44,705 bases of DNA. Origin: a virus. The DNA lies in IMG/VR virus record IMGVR_UViG_3300004770_000033, positions 1-44,705 of that record. The stretch is one strand, 5' to 3'. Position numbers and translations under genes: made by a program. The notes beneath the pieces were generated by a model. The model was not told the DNA's origin. It worked only from the letters and a program-made list of their open reading frames with translations, and did no database searches. Position 1 is the stretch's first letter. Each line of letters opens with the position of its first letter. Below are positions 1-6,867 of the stretch, piece after piece.

Positions 1-807
1 GGACCTATTTGTAGTTTACCTGAACTCGAAACCTGGATCACAACTTGGGCGTTCTCAGAGACCATCCACTCACGCAGCTATACGCACATCATACGAAACA
101 TTTATCCAAACCCTTCCAAGATATTTGATGAGATAATGGATATTCCAGAGATTGTGGAATGCGCTGGTGATATTTCCAAGTACTATGATGATTTGATTTG
201 GTGGAATAGTTTGCCAAAGAATCAATATGAGAGGGATACGGAATACAAGCACAAGAAGGCTCTCTGGCTTGCATTGATGTCTGTTAATGTTCTTGAAGGT
301 GTTAGGTTTTATGTATCTTTTGCATGTTCATGGGCATTTGCGGAAGTCAAGAGGATGGAAGGTAATGCAAAAATCATTAAGTTTATCGCTCGTGACGAAA
401 ACCTGCATCTCGCTGGAACACAACAGCTACTCAAGGCACTACCGAAAGAAGATGAAGACTTCGCCAGAATTGCAGAAGAAACAAGAGATGAATGCATCAA
501 CCTATTTAACAGCGCTGTTGAGCAAGAAAAGGCATGGGCAAGTTATCTATTCAGGGACGGGTCGATGGTTGGTCTCTCAGAAATTTTACTTGGACAATAC
601 ATCGAGTGGATTTGTCATAAAAGAATGACTGCTATTGGATTGCCTACTACATACAAGGGTGGATCTAATCCATTGCCTTGGACGCAGAAGTGGATCAGTG
701 GCTCTGATGTACAAGTTGCGCCTCAAGAAACGGAACTGTCAAGTTATATTTCTGGAGGAGTTAAACTTGATATAAGAGAAGATTCATTTAAGAATTTCTC
801 TTTGTAA
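1..807 (+). CDS. nrdB: Ribonucleotide reductase class Ia beta subunit (NrdB), 5'-truncated by window edge
   Basis: Small (R2) subunit of aerobic ribonucleotide reductase, which carries the di-iron/tyrosyl-radical site and makes dNTPs with NrdA. The reading frame is open from base 1, so the N-terminus and the first Fe ligand (Asp) lie outside the window. Visible hallmarks are SETIHSRSYTH (Fe ligands Glu and His, then the radical Tyr), LEGVRFYVSF (Glu ligand) and ARDENLHLAGTQ (Glu and His ligands). The tail DSFKNFSL resembles the R1-binding C-terminus. All ligands that should be in view are present, so the enzyme looks active. It belongs to the T4-type nucleotide gene set, together with the glutaredoxin at 4127 and thyX at 21932. 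Confidence 0.97.
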   Translation, partial: GPICSLPELETWITTWAFSETIHSRSYTHIIRNIYPNPSKIFDEIMDIPEIVECAGDISKYYDDLIWWNSLPKNQYERDTEYKHKKALWLALMSVNVLEGVRFYVSFACSWAFAEVKRMEGNAKIIKFIARDENLHLAGTQQLLKALPKEDEDFARIAEETRDECINLFNSAVEQEKAWASYLFRDGSMVGLSEILLGQYIEWICHKRMTAIGLPTTYKGGSNPLPWTQKWISGSDVQVAPQETELSSYISGGVKLDIREDSFKNFSL

Positions 808-831
808 TAGGTAATTTAAGTCTCTTGTTTG

Positions 832-839
832 TATAAATA
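832..839 (+). promoter_or_regulatory. T4-type late promoter (TATAAATA)
   Basis: Exact TATAAATA 25 bases after the nrdB stop and 20 bases before the next start codon. In T4 this word is the late promoter read by the gp55 sigma factor with the gp33/gp45 co-activators. Its intergenic position and the AGGAGG ribosome site downstream fit late expression of the homing endonuclease gene. Confidence 0.75.
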
Positions 840-858
840 GAATAAACAGGAGGCTTAA

Positions 859-1587
859 ATGTTTTACATATACAGATATACTGATCCGACAAATAATCAA
901 CCTTTCTATATTGGAAAAGGTAAAGGAACAAGAGCAACAGATCATATGATGAATGTTGTTAAATCGCCTAAAAATAAAACAAGATTTAAGAACAAAATTG
1001 AATCATTGAAACAAGCTGGTACTCCGCCAATAATTCATTATATTGTAGAAAATATTATTGATGAAGATCAAGCGTATGAATTAGAAAAGAAATATATAAA
1101 ATTATACGGCAGAAAAGGTTATGATGATGGTGGTATTTTATTGAATATTTGCGAAGATTCAAGACCACCAAATCATAAAGGTAAAACATATAAAGATATA
1201 TATGGTGATGACTGGGAAAATCAAATTGAAAACCGTAGAAAAATTCAATTAGAACGTGGTGGGTTTGGACCAAAAAAACATTCAGAAGAGTCAAAAAGAA
1301 AAATATCTGAATCGAATATTGGTAAAAAGGCGAACGAAAATCAAATTGAAAATAGTAAACGTATGGGTTTAATGAATAAAGGTAGAACAAAAACAGATTT
1401 ACAAAAAGAAAAAATAAGGCAAAAGATGATTGGTAGATTTGTTTCTGAAGAAACTCGTGAAAAAATAAGGCAACATAGAATAAACACACCCAAGAAAAAA
1501 TGCGAACACTGTGATAAAGAAATCCAGCCAAATATTTTTGCAAGATATCACGGGGATAAATGTAAATACAAAGGAACTTTAATATGA
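859..1587 (+). CDS. GIY-YIG homing endonuclease with NUMOD3 repeats
   Basis: Free-standing homing endonuclease of 242 aa. The N-terminal GIY-YIG nuclease core shows FYIYRYTD and PFYIGKGKGTRA (residues about 1-26), with a downstream catalytic-type Glu in the YELEKKYI region. Two NUMOD3 DNA-binding modules follow (KKHSEESKRKISESN, about 140-155, and SEETREKIRQ, about 195-205). The end carries a Cys/His cluster (CEHCDKEI...HGDKC) likely to bind zinc. The start has a strong AGGAGG site (849-854) and a late promoter. It sits directly after nrdB, a common homing target in T4-like phages. Its target cannot be read from sequence. Confidence 0.9.
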   Translation: MFYIYRYTDPTNNQPFYIGKGKGTRATDHMMNVVKSPKNKTRFKNKIESLKQAGTPPIIHYIVENIIDEDQAYELEKKYIKLYGRKGYDDGGILLNICEDSRPPNHKGKTYKDIYGDDWENQIENRRKIQLERGGFGPKKHSEESKRKISESNIGKKANENQIENSKRMGLMNKGRTKTDLQKEKIRQKMIGRFVSEETREKIRQHRINTPKKKCEHCDKEIQPNIFARYHGDKCKYKGTLI

Positions 1588-1850
1588 GCGATAAACTTGA
1601 AATGCCAGTTGAACAATTTGCTGAAGCTGTTGCTAAAGAAAATATTCGTTTGAATGAACACAACGAAAAATTGAAAGGGCAGACAAAACTCTATTTTGAC
1701 GCTTTCAACAAGGCTGCTGTTCGCATCAAGGAGCTAGAAAAAACATTGAGTGATGTTGTCGTAACGCTAAACTCTGAAGAAATACCATACATGGTTAGAA
1801 ATAGATATGCTTGTGCTGTTGCGGAAAAAGCATTGGAGAGAAAAATATGA
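1584..1850 (+). CDS. Small coiled-coil protein, unknown function (copy 1 of duplicated leader)
   Basis: 88 aa, starting at ATGA overlapping the stop of the endonuclease gene. No recognised domain. The first roughly 20 residues (DKLEMPVEQFAEAVAKEN) are nearly identical to those of the next gene, encoded by a perfect 54-bp direct repeat. The middle looks like a coiled coil (AAVRIKELEKTL) and the tail (AVAEKALERKI) resembles the tail of the gene at 2071. Such short helical proteins occur in many Hyphomicrobiales phages and prophages; function unknown. Confidence 0.75.
   Translation: MSDKLEMPVEQFAEAVAKENIRLNEHNEKLKGQTKLYFDAFNKAAVRIKELEKTLSDVVVTLNSEEIPYMVRNRYACAVAEKALERKI
1590..1643 (+). repeat. 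54-bp perfect direct repeat, copy 1 (copy 2 at 1853-1906)
   Basis: Bases 1590-1643 and 1853-1906 are identical and both lie at the 5' end of adjacent small genes, giving the same first 18 residues after the start. Beyond the repeat the genes diverge completely, as expected from recent partial gene duplication or recombination between shared leaders. Confidence 0.95.
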
Positions 1851-2074
1851 TTGATAAACTTGAAATGCCAGTTGAACAATTTGCTGAAGCTGTTGCTAAA
1901 GAAAATGTTCGACTGAACAACCGCATCGAAAAGCTGGAGTCGGTCACAAAGGATGATGCCAAATGGCTGGCCGCATACCATCAATGGTGCGAGATGAACA
2001 ACTGCGCCCCGTCATCTTCTGACCTGATTGCCGCCCGCATGATGCAAGATGCAAAGCTAAAGGTGCCTGAATGA
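1847..2074 (+). CDS. Small protein, unknown function (copy 2 of duplicated leader)
   Basis: 75 aa. I chose the ATG at 1847, which overlaps the previous stop as ATGA and aligns the N-terminus with the neighbouring paralogue; a start 12 codons upstream would lie in the previous gene. After the shared DKLEMPVEQFAEAVAKEN leader the sequence switches to a different, GC-richer C-terminal part (KDDAKWLAAYHQWCEMNN). That compositional break inside one gene suggests mosaic origin. No function can be assigned. Confidence 0.75.
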   Translation: MIDKLEMPVEQFAEAVAKENVRLNNRIEKLESVTKDDAKWLAAYHQWCEMNNCAPSSSDLIAARMMQDAKLKVPE

Positions 2075-2292
2075 CTGATGATCTTGTGAAGCGGCTGCGC
2101 AATGAAGGAATTGCCGAGCTAGATGAGGCCGCCGACCGCATTAGGGAGTTGGAGGCAGCGTTGGTTAAGGTAGCAGAAGAATATGAAATTGAATGGTCAA
2201 AGAGTTCTGTGATCAACACGCTCAACATTGCGCAGATATTGTCTGAACGCATCGTAATCGCCCGCAAAGCATTGGAGGGAAAAGATGACTGA
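2071..2292 (+). CDS. Small coiled-coil phage protein (DDLVKRLR type), unknown function
   Basis: 73 aa, ATGA overlap with the preceding gene. The pattern MTDDLVKRLRN...EAADRIRELEAAL...ARKALEG is a recurrent small-protein type in phages and prophages of Alphaproteobacteria. It is mostly a helical heptad segment (about residues 18-40). Composition is GC-richer than the flanking AT-rich genes, which points to separate acquisition. No biochemical function is known to me. Confidence 0.75.
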   Translation: MTDDLVKRLRNEGIAELDEAADRIRELEAALVKVAEEYEIEWSKSSVINTLNIAQILSERIVIARKALEGKDD

Positions 2293-2629
2293 AAATTACA
2301 AACATAAGTATGATGCGCTTATGGAGCGTTGTGTTAAATTTATGTCAGAGTTTGCGCCACCGTCTCCTTATGAACTTGGTTTCAAAGCTGGTTGGGAAGC
2401 AGCAAAGCAAGAGTTTCATAAAGATAACACTTACGTTCCTGATACAACCAAACCAGCACAAACAATGGACATTCAATGGCCAAGAGATTATCCAAGAACA
2501 ACTAATCTTTGGCCACCGACTGTGTATCAAGGTTGCAGCGTTTGTGGTATGGGCAGCGAACTAAATAAAGCTATGTCATTCGTATGCAATAACCCGCAAT
2601 GTCCAACCCAAATTAAAGTTACTTGTTAA
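2285..2629 (+). CDS. Small Cys-rich protein with possible zinc site
   Basis: 114 aa, start overlapping the previous gene by 8 bases with AGGGAAAAG upstream as ribosome site. The C-terminal third holds CSVCGMGS and CNNPQCPTQIKVTC, which could form a zinc knuckle. The N-terminal half is helical (FKAGWEAAKQEF). I recognise no family. Confidence 0.7.
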   Translation: MTENYKHKYDALMERCVKFMSEFAPPSPYELGFKAGWEAAKQEFHKDNTYVPDTTKPAQTMDIQWPRDYPRTTNLWPPTVYQGCSVCGMGSELNKAMSFVCNNPQCPTQIKVTC

Positions 2630-2639
2630 GGAGAGAATA

Positions 2640-2804
2640 ATGAGCGATAAGGAAATTACATGTAGCGAGTGTGAAGCAGAATTTCAAGTTATACATGATA
2701 ACATCACAGACCCAGAATTTTGTCCATTTTGTGGTTCAAAGTTAAGATATGAAGATGATGGTGATTGGTATGACGATGATGATGATGGTGCAATAGACCC
2801 ATAA
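2640..2804 (+). CDS. 54-aa zinc-ribbon protein
   Basis: Short gene starting at ATG 2640 after the ribosome site AAGGAGAG. It encodes two CxxC knuckles, CSEC (residues 8-11) and CPFC (about 28-31), the classic zinc-ribbon arrangement, followed by a very acidic tail (DDGDWYDDDDDG). Likely a small zinc-binding protein, perhaps a nucleic-acid or polymerase-interacting factor, but that role is only inferred from the fold type. Confidence 0.75.
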   Translation: MSDKEITCSECEAEFQVIHDNITDPEFCPFCGSKLRYEDDGDWYDDDDDGAIDP

Positions 2805-2816
2805 CAGTACAACTAA

Positions 2817-2839
2817 ATAGGGTTGAAGGAGAACCCTAT
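2817..2839 (+). promoter_or_regulatory. RNA hairpin displaying the Shine-Dalgarno sequence in its loop
   Basis: ATAGGGTT (2817-2824) pairs perfectly with AACCCTAT (2832-2839). The 7-base loop GAAGGAG contains the ribosome-binding site AAGGAG (2826-2831), 8 bases before ATG 2840. The helix ends directly against the start codon. Confidence 0.7.
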
Positions 2840-3253
2840 ATGTCTTATGAAAATCCGTGGTTACATGATTCTACAATAATTGAATCCGATATAATTGATA
2901 ATTATGTTGGGTTTGTATATCAAATTACAAACCTTACTAATAACAGAAGATATATAGGTAAGAAGCTTCTTAAAAAGACCAAGACAAAACAAGTTAAGGG
3001 AAAAAAGAAAAGAAGTCTGGTAGAATCTGATTGGAAAACATATTATGGTTCCAATAAAGAACTACAAGAAGATGTTGCTCAAGTGGGTGCATCAAACTTT
3101 AAACGAGAAATACTTCGTCTTTGTAAAACAAAAGGTGAGTGCAATTATTTCGAAGCGAAATATCAATTTGACCTAAAAGTTTTGGAAAGTGAAGATTTTT
3201 ATAATTGTTGGATACAAGTTAAAGTGCATAAGGCACACTTGAAAAATATATGA
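2840..3253 (+). CDS. GIY-YIG-like nuclease family protein (short)
   Basis: 137 aa. The N-terminal half carries a GIY-YIG-like signature, GFVYQITNLTNNRRYIGKK (about residues 28-46), then WKTYYGSNKEL and a basic stretch. The conserved-looking ending ECNYFEAKYQFD...FYNCWIQVKVHK is seen in a family of small phage GIY-YIG proteins. The Glu in NYFEAK could be the metal-binding residue. It has no NUMOD module, so it is either a minimal homing endonuclease or a domesticated nuclease. Translation starts beside the SD-loop hairpin. Confidence 0.7.
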   Translation: MSYENPWLHDSTIIESDIIDNYVGFVYQITNLTNNRRYIGKKLLKKTKTKQVKGKKKRSLVESDWKTYYGSNKELQEDVAQVGASNFKREILRLCKTKGECNYFEAKYQFDLKVLESEDFYNCWIQVKVHKAHLKNI

Positions 3254-3265
3254 GGAGATGATAAA

Positions 3266-3652
3266 ATGGAATTGTTTGTTGTATTAATTGCTTTTGGTAT
3301 TATTGGTTGGTTAATTTGGCCTAGAACTAAGAAGGTTGTAGAAGAAGAAATCAAGCAAGAAGTCAAGAAGTTTGAAGATGCTATTACTAAGGTTGAAACT
3401 GCTATTGTTGCTGAAACAAAGGAAGCAACTGTAGAGCTTGCTAAGACTATTGAAGCCAAGGTAGAAACCGTAGTCGCTAAGATCGAAGAAGAGATCAAGG
3501 TTGAAGTTGCTAAGGTTGAAGAAGAAGTAAAGCAGGAAGTTAAGAAGGTAGCTACAAAGGCAAAGAAGACAGTCAAGAAGGCTGAAGAAGAAGTCAATCA
3601 GGTAGCTGAAAAGGTAAAGAAAACAGTTGTTCGAAATACCAAGAAGAAGTAA
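3266..3652 (+). CDS. Membrane-anchored, highly charged coiled-coil protein
   Basis: 128 aa. One N-terminal membrane segment (about residues 2-17, LFVVLIAFGIIGWLIW) followed by over 100 residues of Lys/Glu/Val-rich heptads (VEEEIKQEVKKFEDA, KVEEEVKQEVKKV). This looks like an inner-membrane anchor with a long cytoplasmic or periplasmic coiled coil and a Lys-rich end (NTKKK). A spanin-like or scaffold role is possible but not shown. Ribosome site GAGGAG at 3252-3257. Confidence 0.75.
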   Translation: MELFVVLIAFGIIGWLIWPRTKKVVEEEIKQEVKKFEDAITKVETAIVAETKEATVELAKTIEAKVETVVAKIEEEIKVEVAKVEEEVKQEVKKVATKAKKTVKKAEEEVNQVAEKVKKTVVRNTKKK

Positions 3653-3677
3653 TAAACCAATACGTGTCATAAATGAT

Positions 3678-3854
3678 ATGGGGGTCATGTCCGTAGTTGG
3701 TGAATGTCCCTCATGTCAAATTGGAACCAGAAGTTTGATAATCACAGACTTCATTCAAAATTTTTTTACTAGTACAAAAGGCACTGTATATATGAAATGC
3801 ATTGTCTGTGAAACTACATATGAGACAACAGTAAGTTCATTAGCGGAAAGGTGA
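3678..3854 (+). CDS. Small zinc-ribbon protein
   Basis: About 58 aa from ATG 3678; an internal start at 3687 or an upstream one at 3627 is possible, but the upstream extension overlaps the previous gene and looks like its out-of-frame shadow. Two knuckles, CPSC and CIVC, about 30 residues apart, make a zinc ribbon (GECPSCQIGTRSLI...YMKCIVCETTYETT). No clear homologue comes to mind. Confidence 0.65.
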   Translation: MGVMSVVGECPSCQIGTRSLIITDFIQNFFTSTKGTVYMKCIVCETTYETTVSSLAER

Positions 3855-3860
3855 TATATT

Positions 3861-4130
3861 ATGGGTAAGAAGAAGACAAGAGCAGGGTATACTTCTAGCG
3901 GTAGCCAGCCAACAATTTCAAGAAAGACTAGCAATTCAGTTCGTAGAGATGTTACTGCAGGAACAACTTTGCTTCGTCAGTTAAAGATGTGGAGCAAGGG
4001 GAAGCGTACCATGATTACAGTTGAGAATCCAAACAAGAATGAGACAAATAAAAAGTTCATTCGGATTGAAGGTAATGATCCTCGTGCATTTGGTCCTTGG
4101 AAGAGAGCTATCAAGGAAATTGGCGCATGA
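3861..4130 (+). CDS. Basic phage protein, unknown function
   Basis: 89 aa, very basic N-terminus (MGKKKTRAGYTSSG) and a compact C-terminal part (FIRIEGNDPRAFGPWKRAIKEIG). It resembles small conserved proteins of T4-like phages without known function. The ribosome site GGAAAGGTG lies 5' of the ATG. The stop overlaps the glutaredoxin start (ATGA), implying translational coupling. Confidence 0.75.
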   Translation: MGKKKTRAGYTSSGSQPTISRKTSNSVRRDVTAGTTLLRQLKMWSKGKRTMITVENPNKNETNKKFIRIEGNDPRAFGPWKRAIKEIGA

Positions 4131-4372
4131 TTACCGTATACGGAAAACATAATTGTGGGTATTGTACTAAGGCAAAGAATCTTCTTGAGTTGAAGAAGAT
4201 TCCATTCACATATTTGACTATCGGAGAAGATATTGGAGTAAACGAATTTATTGCACAATATCCTAACGTAAAGAGCGCCCCATACATCCTAAATAATGAT
4301 GTAGCTATTGGTGGATTCAACGATCTTGAAATATATATCGAAGAAACTACCGGCAAAGACGACAATTTTTAA
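4127..4372 (+). CDS. Glutaredoxin
   Basis: 81 aa, thioredoxin-fold dithiol reductase that can recycle ribonucleotide reductase. The active site CGYC sits in KHNCGYCTKAKNLL (about residues 6-19), with the cis-Pro motif SAPYIL and the glutathione-site pattern IGGFNDLEIY near the C-terminus. Length is normal for a bacterial GrxC or T4 NrdC-like protein. The start at 4127 (ATGA overlap) is preferred over an in-frame ATG at 4097, because the latter adds residues with no counterpart in glutaredoxins. It lies about 3 kb from nrdB and fits the dNTP-synthesis role. Confidence 0.93.
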   Translation: MITVYGKHNCGYCTKAKNLLELKKIPFTYLTIGEDIGVNEFIAQYPNVKSAPYILNNDVAIGGFNDLEIYIEETTGKDDNF

Positions 4373-4376
4373 AAAA

Positions 4377-4384
4377 TATAAATA
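4377..4384 (+). promoter_or_regulatory. T4-type late promoter (TATAAATA)
   Basis: Exact TATAAATA 5 bases after the glutaredoxin stop and 32 bases before ATG 4416. It would start a late transcript for the holin-like gene, as expected for a lysis function. Confidence 0.75.
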
Positions 4385-4415
4385 TGTTATACGAAACAAA
4401 ACAGAAAGTTTTCCA

Positions 4416-4751
4416 ATGTCCGATTTTATTATAACTCCTATGATAGGAAAAATTTTATCTGGTGTTGGAGGCTTTGTTGGTGGAGCTACGTTCATGGCAT
4501 TTTATAGACCTAAAAATGTGTGGGATGCTGCTATACGTTCTAGCGTAAGTACAGCTACAGCAATTATAGGATCAATCCCTGGAATTGAATATTATAATTT
4601 ACCTATGTCAAATGATAATATTCTTCTTTCTGGTGCTTTGATTGGATTTTGTGCTTGGAGTATCTTAACATTGTGTGCAAGAATGCTTTTAAAAATTCAA
4701 GATGAAAAAACTGAAATAACTCTACCAAGTTTTATCAAGACAAAAGAATAA
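4416..4751 (+). CDS. Three-helix membrane protein, holin candidate
   Basis: 111 aa from ATG 4416 (MSDFIITPMIGK). I prefer this over an upstream ATG at 4308 because the late promoter lies between them. Three hydrophobic segments are seen: about residues 10-30 (GKILSGVGGFVGGATFMAFY), 42-58 (VSTATAIIGSIPGI) and 70-93 (LLSGALIGFCAWSILTLCA), followed by a charged cytoplasmic-type tail. Size, topology and late promoter fit a phage holin, the protein that opens the inner membrane for endolysin, but no signature proves it. Confidence 0.55.
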   Translation: MSDFIITPMIGKILSGVGGFVGGATFMAFYRPKNVWDAAIRSSVSTATAIIGSIPGIEYYNLPMSNDNILLSGALIGFCAWSILTLCARMLLKIQDEKTEITLPSFIKTKE

Positions 4752-4780
4752 AATTTTTAAATTATTATGAGGATACTGTG

Positions 4781-5716
4781 ATGGAAAAGAATGAATTAAA
4801 CCAAAACGCCCGTGGCGGCACAGAACTCATGCAAGAAAGATTGCATAGTTCATTATCTCCTGATCTTCTCAATCAATTTCAAATAATTCCTTCTCGTGTC
4901 AGAGACCTTGATCCTGATAAGAAGAAGATTCTTTGGTTGCACGATCTGCCCAATGATCCAGAATCAGAACATTTGACAGATGCTTCTTCTAGAAAGAGGT
5001 TTGATAAGATTGTTTGTGTGTCTGATTGGCAAATGCAGTTATACAATCTTACTTCTGGTCTTCCTTATCAGGAATGTATGGTCATCAAGAATGCAATTGA
5101 GCCTATTCCTGTAGAGAAAAAAGTGTATGATGGTACAGTTCGTCTGATTTATCATACAACACCACATCGTGGATTAGAAATTCTTGTTCCTGTCTTTGAA
5201 GAACTATGCAAAATGTTTGATAATATTCATCTTGATGTATATTCTTCATTCAAGATTTATGGTTGGGAGCAAAGGGACGACCAATATAAGGAATTATTTG
5301 ATCGTTGTAGGTCAAATGAAAAAATTACATATCATGGATCAGTTTCTAACGAAGAAATTCGTGAAGCTCTTGTTCGTTCGCATATCTTTGCTTATCCTTC
5401 TATTTGGCCTGAGACAAGTTGTCTCGCTGCTATCGAGGCTTTATCTGCAAAAAATATCGTTGTGTGTCCTAACTTTGCTGGTCTTCCAGAAACCTGTGCT
5501 GGGTTTGCTATGATGTATCCATACAATGAGAACAAGAACCATCATGCACTTCAGTTTGCTCATACACTCAGCAATGCAATCGTGAATGTACAAAAAAATG
5601 ATGGAAGTCTAGACCCATATCTAGACTTCCAGAAACAATACTTTGATTATTTTTATGGGTGGCATAAGAGGAAAACCGAATGGGAAAATTTACTCACTAG
5701 TTTGATTAGTAATTAA
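4781..5716 (+). CDS. GT4-like (GT-B) glycosyltransferase
   Basis: 311 aa. It begins with the glycan-binding style NARGGTELMQERL; central strands KKKILWLHDLP and FDKIVCVSDWQ match the N-terminal Rossmann lobe. The C-terminal lobe has RLIYHTTPHRGLEILV, KITYHGSVSNEEIREAL and FAYPSIWPETSCLAAIEA, the donor-binding motif with the typical Glu pair (E...E). It probably transfers a sugar to DNA, phage structures or host surface glycans; the substrate cannot be told. The ATG at 4781 (GAGG 8 bases upstream) is chosen over GTG 4778. The gene converges with minus-strand genes at 5706. Confidence 0.88.
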   Translation: MEKNELNQNARGGTELMQERLHSSLSPDLLNQFQIIPSRVRDLDPDKKKILWLHDLPNDPESEHLTDASSRKRFDKIVCVSDWQMQLYNLTSGLPYQECMVIKNAIEPIPVEKKVYDGTVRLIYHTTPHRGLEILVPVFEELCKMFDNIHLDVYSSFKIYGWEQRDDQYKELFDRCRSNEKITYHGSVSNEEIREALVRSHIFAYPSIWPETSCLAAIEALSAKNIVVCPNFAGLPETCAGFAMMYPYNENKNHHALQFAHTLSNAIVNVQKNDGSLDPYLDFQKQYFDYFYGWHKRKTEWENLLTSLISN

Positions 5717-5957
5717 CTCCAAGATATTCCCCAATACCTTTATACGTGTAAGGAATTCCAAGTTTCTTACACGTATTTTTTACAGCTTTTCCATCTTTAT
5801 TTGCAGAATGACGCATGAATGCAATGAACATTTTATCGCATACTGTTACAGCTTCATCAATCCCATAACAATAATCATTTGGATACTTTTGGATACATTC
5901 CATCAGGCTTTCGAGATATGTATCCTTAAACTTTTGCTGTTTTGTGGTAAGAGTCAT
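5706..5957 (-). CDS. Small hypothetical protein
   Basis: 83 aa from ATG 5957 (AAAAGGA upstream). No known domain. It is largely helical (QQKFKDTYLESLMECI) with Cys residues and the ending YTYKGIGEYLGVNY; the last stretch, KKLGIPYTYKGIGEYLG, has the look of a DNA-binding helix-turn-helix but this is weak. The 3' end overlaps the plus-strand glycosyltransferase by 11 bases, so the two transcripts converge. Confidence 0.65.
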   Translation of the reverse strand: MTLTTKQQKFKDTYLESLMECIQKYPNDYCYGIDEAVTVCDKMFIAFMRHSANKDGKAVKNTCKKLGIPYTYKGIGEYLGVNY

Positions 5958-6096
5958 TGATAGGTTCCTTTTCAAAGAAGAATTCTGTATTCTTGTTTGC
6001 TTCGTTCATAACTTTCTTGAGTGCTTGAATTCTTTTTCTGAGAGAGTTTATTCTCCCAGATATATCATCAAGACGATAATTGTCAACGATTTCCAT
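5926..6096 (-). CDS. 56-aa hypothetical coiled-coil protein
   Basis: Starts at ATG 6096 behind a strong GGAGG site and ends at TAA 5926-5928, overlapping the next gene by 32 bases in another frame. The protein is a short charged helix (LDDISGRINSLRKRIQALKK) followed by a polar tail. The good ribosome site and the overlap with the downstream ribosome site suggest it is real and translationally coupled. Confidence 0.65.
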   Translation of the reverse strand: MEIVDNYRLDDISGRINSLRKRIQALKKVMNEANKNTEFFFEKEPINDSYHKTAKV

Positions 6097-6105
6097 ATTA
6101 ACCTC

Positions 6106-6372
6106 CTATAGAATAATTTTATTTGTATAAAAATATCGAAACCATCCCAATGCTAGTTTGGATATTCCTCTACCCTGTTTGATCTTTATCGAGTATCCAA
6201 GAGCAAAAAAGAAATGTCTTCCACGCTCATATGGATATTGTTGCCAATCTGACATTTTATCGTGCTTTTCATAAAAAGAAACACCAGTCATGGCATCTTT
6301 AAATCCCTCAACAAAAAGAGGGGCTGACATGACTTTATTCCAAGTAGTGGTTTCGGTGTCTATCTGAGACAT
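6106..6372 (-). CDS. Small protein with an RMF-like residue pattern
   Basis: 88 aa. The ATG at 6372 is chosen because GAGGAG is 7 bases upstream; the ATG at 6378 is too close. The core FVEGFKDAMTG...SDWQQYPYERGRHFFFALG has the spacing of aromatic/Gly-Phe and PYERGR seen in ribosome modulation factor and related small phage proteins. The similarity is too thin for a firm call. First gene in an AT-richer stretch next to the GC-richer early block. Confidence 0.6.
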   Translation of the reverse strand: MSQIDTETTTWNKVMSAPLFVEGFKDAMTGVSFYEKHDKMSDWQQYPYERGRHFFFALGYSIKIKQGRGISKLALGWFRYFYTNKIIL

Positions 6373-6383
6373 GTTCATTCTCC

Positions 6384-6566
6384 TCAGTCGTTAGCCCAGT
6401 CAGTGAGCTTGTATTCCCAGTAGTCGGCGTAGTTCTTGGCATCAAGCGCCACTGCAGCAACCTCATATGCCTTTGTCGAGTATAAACCTTTACGAGCTTT
6501 AATCTCTTCAAGCCGAGCGATCAGCCGGTCGATACCCTCGTTCATGCGTTCGTCAAGTGAAGTCAT
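6384..6566 (-). CDS. Small early-type protein, unknown function
   Basis: 60 aa from ATG 6566, with AGAGGAG 8 bases upstream. The helical N-terminus (LDERMNEGIDRLIARLEEIKARKG) and C-terminus (YADYWEYKLTDWAND) show no known domain. It is GC-richer than the rest of the window and is driven by the sigma70-like promoter at 6593-6620, suggesting early expression by host polymerase. Confidence 0.7.
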   Translation of the reverse strand: MTSLDERMNEGIDRLIARLEEIKARKGLYSTKAYEVAAVALDAKNYADYWEYKLTDWAND

Positions 6567-6592
6567 GTCCGCATCTCCTCTGTTCATGATTC

Positions 6593-6620
6593 ATATTAGC
6601 ATACTGACAGATGTCGTCAA
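6593..6620 (-). promoter_or_regulatory. Sigma70-like early promoter
   Basis: On the minus strand: TTGACG (6620-6615), 16-bp spacer, TAATAT (6598-6593), then GAATCAT. The same TAATATGAATCAT block occurs in the promoter at 7135-7162, showing a repeated early-promoter cassette. Confidence 0.8.
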
Positions 6621-6633
6621 CTGTTTATTTCAT

Positions 6634-6660
6634 AAAAAAAGTAGGAGATTTCTCTCCTAC
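6634..6660 (-). terminator. Intrinsic terminator
   Basis: Minus strand GTAGGAG, 6-base loop, CTCCTAC, then seven T. The stop codon of the gene at 6657 lies in the 5' arm of the stem. Confidence 0.9.
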
Positions 6661-6857
6661 CAGTCAATGGTGTAGCCGCTTTCCTTGGGAAAAAGAGTTT
6701 TATAGTCGGATTCTACATCCCACATGGCATGACCAGAGTAGCCTTCGTATTGCCAAGCTTCAACCACTTTACCTTTGTCATTTATGACTCTGAGAATGTA
6801 GTTGAGCATCTTAGACTGGAGTTTCGTAGAGTTTGGGAGTCTGATGACTTTGGTCAT
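6657..6857 (-). CDS. Small early-type protein, unknown function
   Basis: 66 aa from ATG 6857 (MTKVIRLPNS), with GAGGAG 7-8 bases upstream. The sequence has two apparent beta hairpins (NYILRVINDKGKVVEAWQYEG, split around residues 19-39) and ends GYTIDW. No family recognised. It is the last gene of the unit that starts at the 7135-7162 promoter and ends at the 6634-6660 terminator. Confidence 0.7.
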   Translation of the reverse strand: MTKVIRLPNSTKLQSKMLNYILRVINDKGKVVEAWQYEGYSGHAMWDVESDYKTLFPKESGYTIDW

Positions 6858-6867
6858 TTTTCTCTCC

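Noticed and set aside
1055-1663. 202-codon minus-strand frame opposite the GIY-YIG gene
   Set aside because: Phe/Tyr/Leu-rich shadow of a strongly supported plus-strand gene; no ribosome site or promoter.
3627-3677. Upstream start for the zinc-ribbon gene at 3627
   Set aside because: Overlaps the preceding gene in another frame, and the extra residues look like a read-through of its Lys codons.
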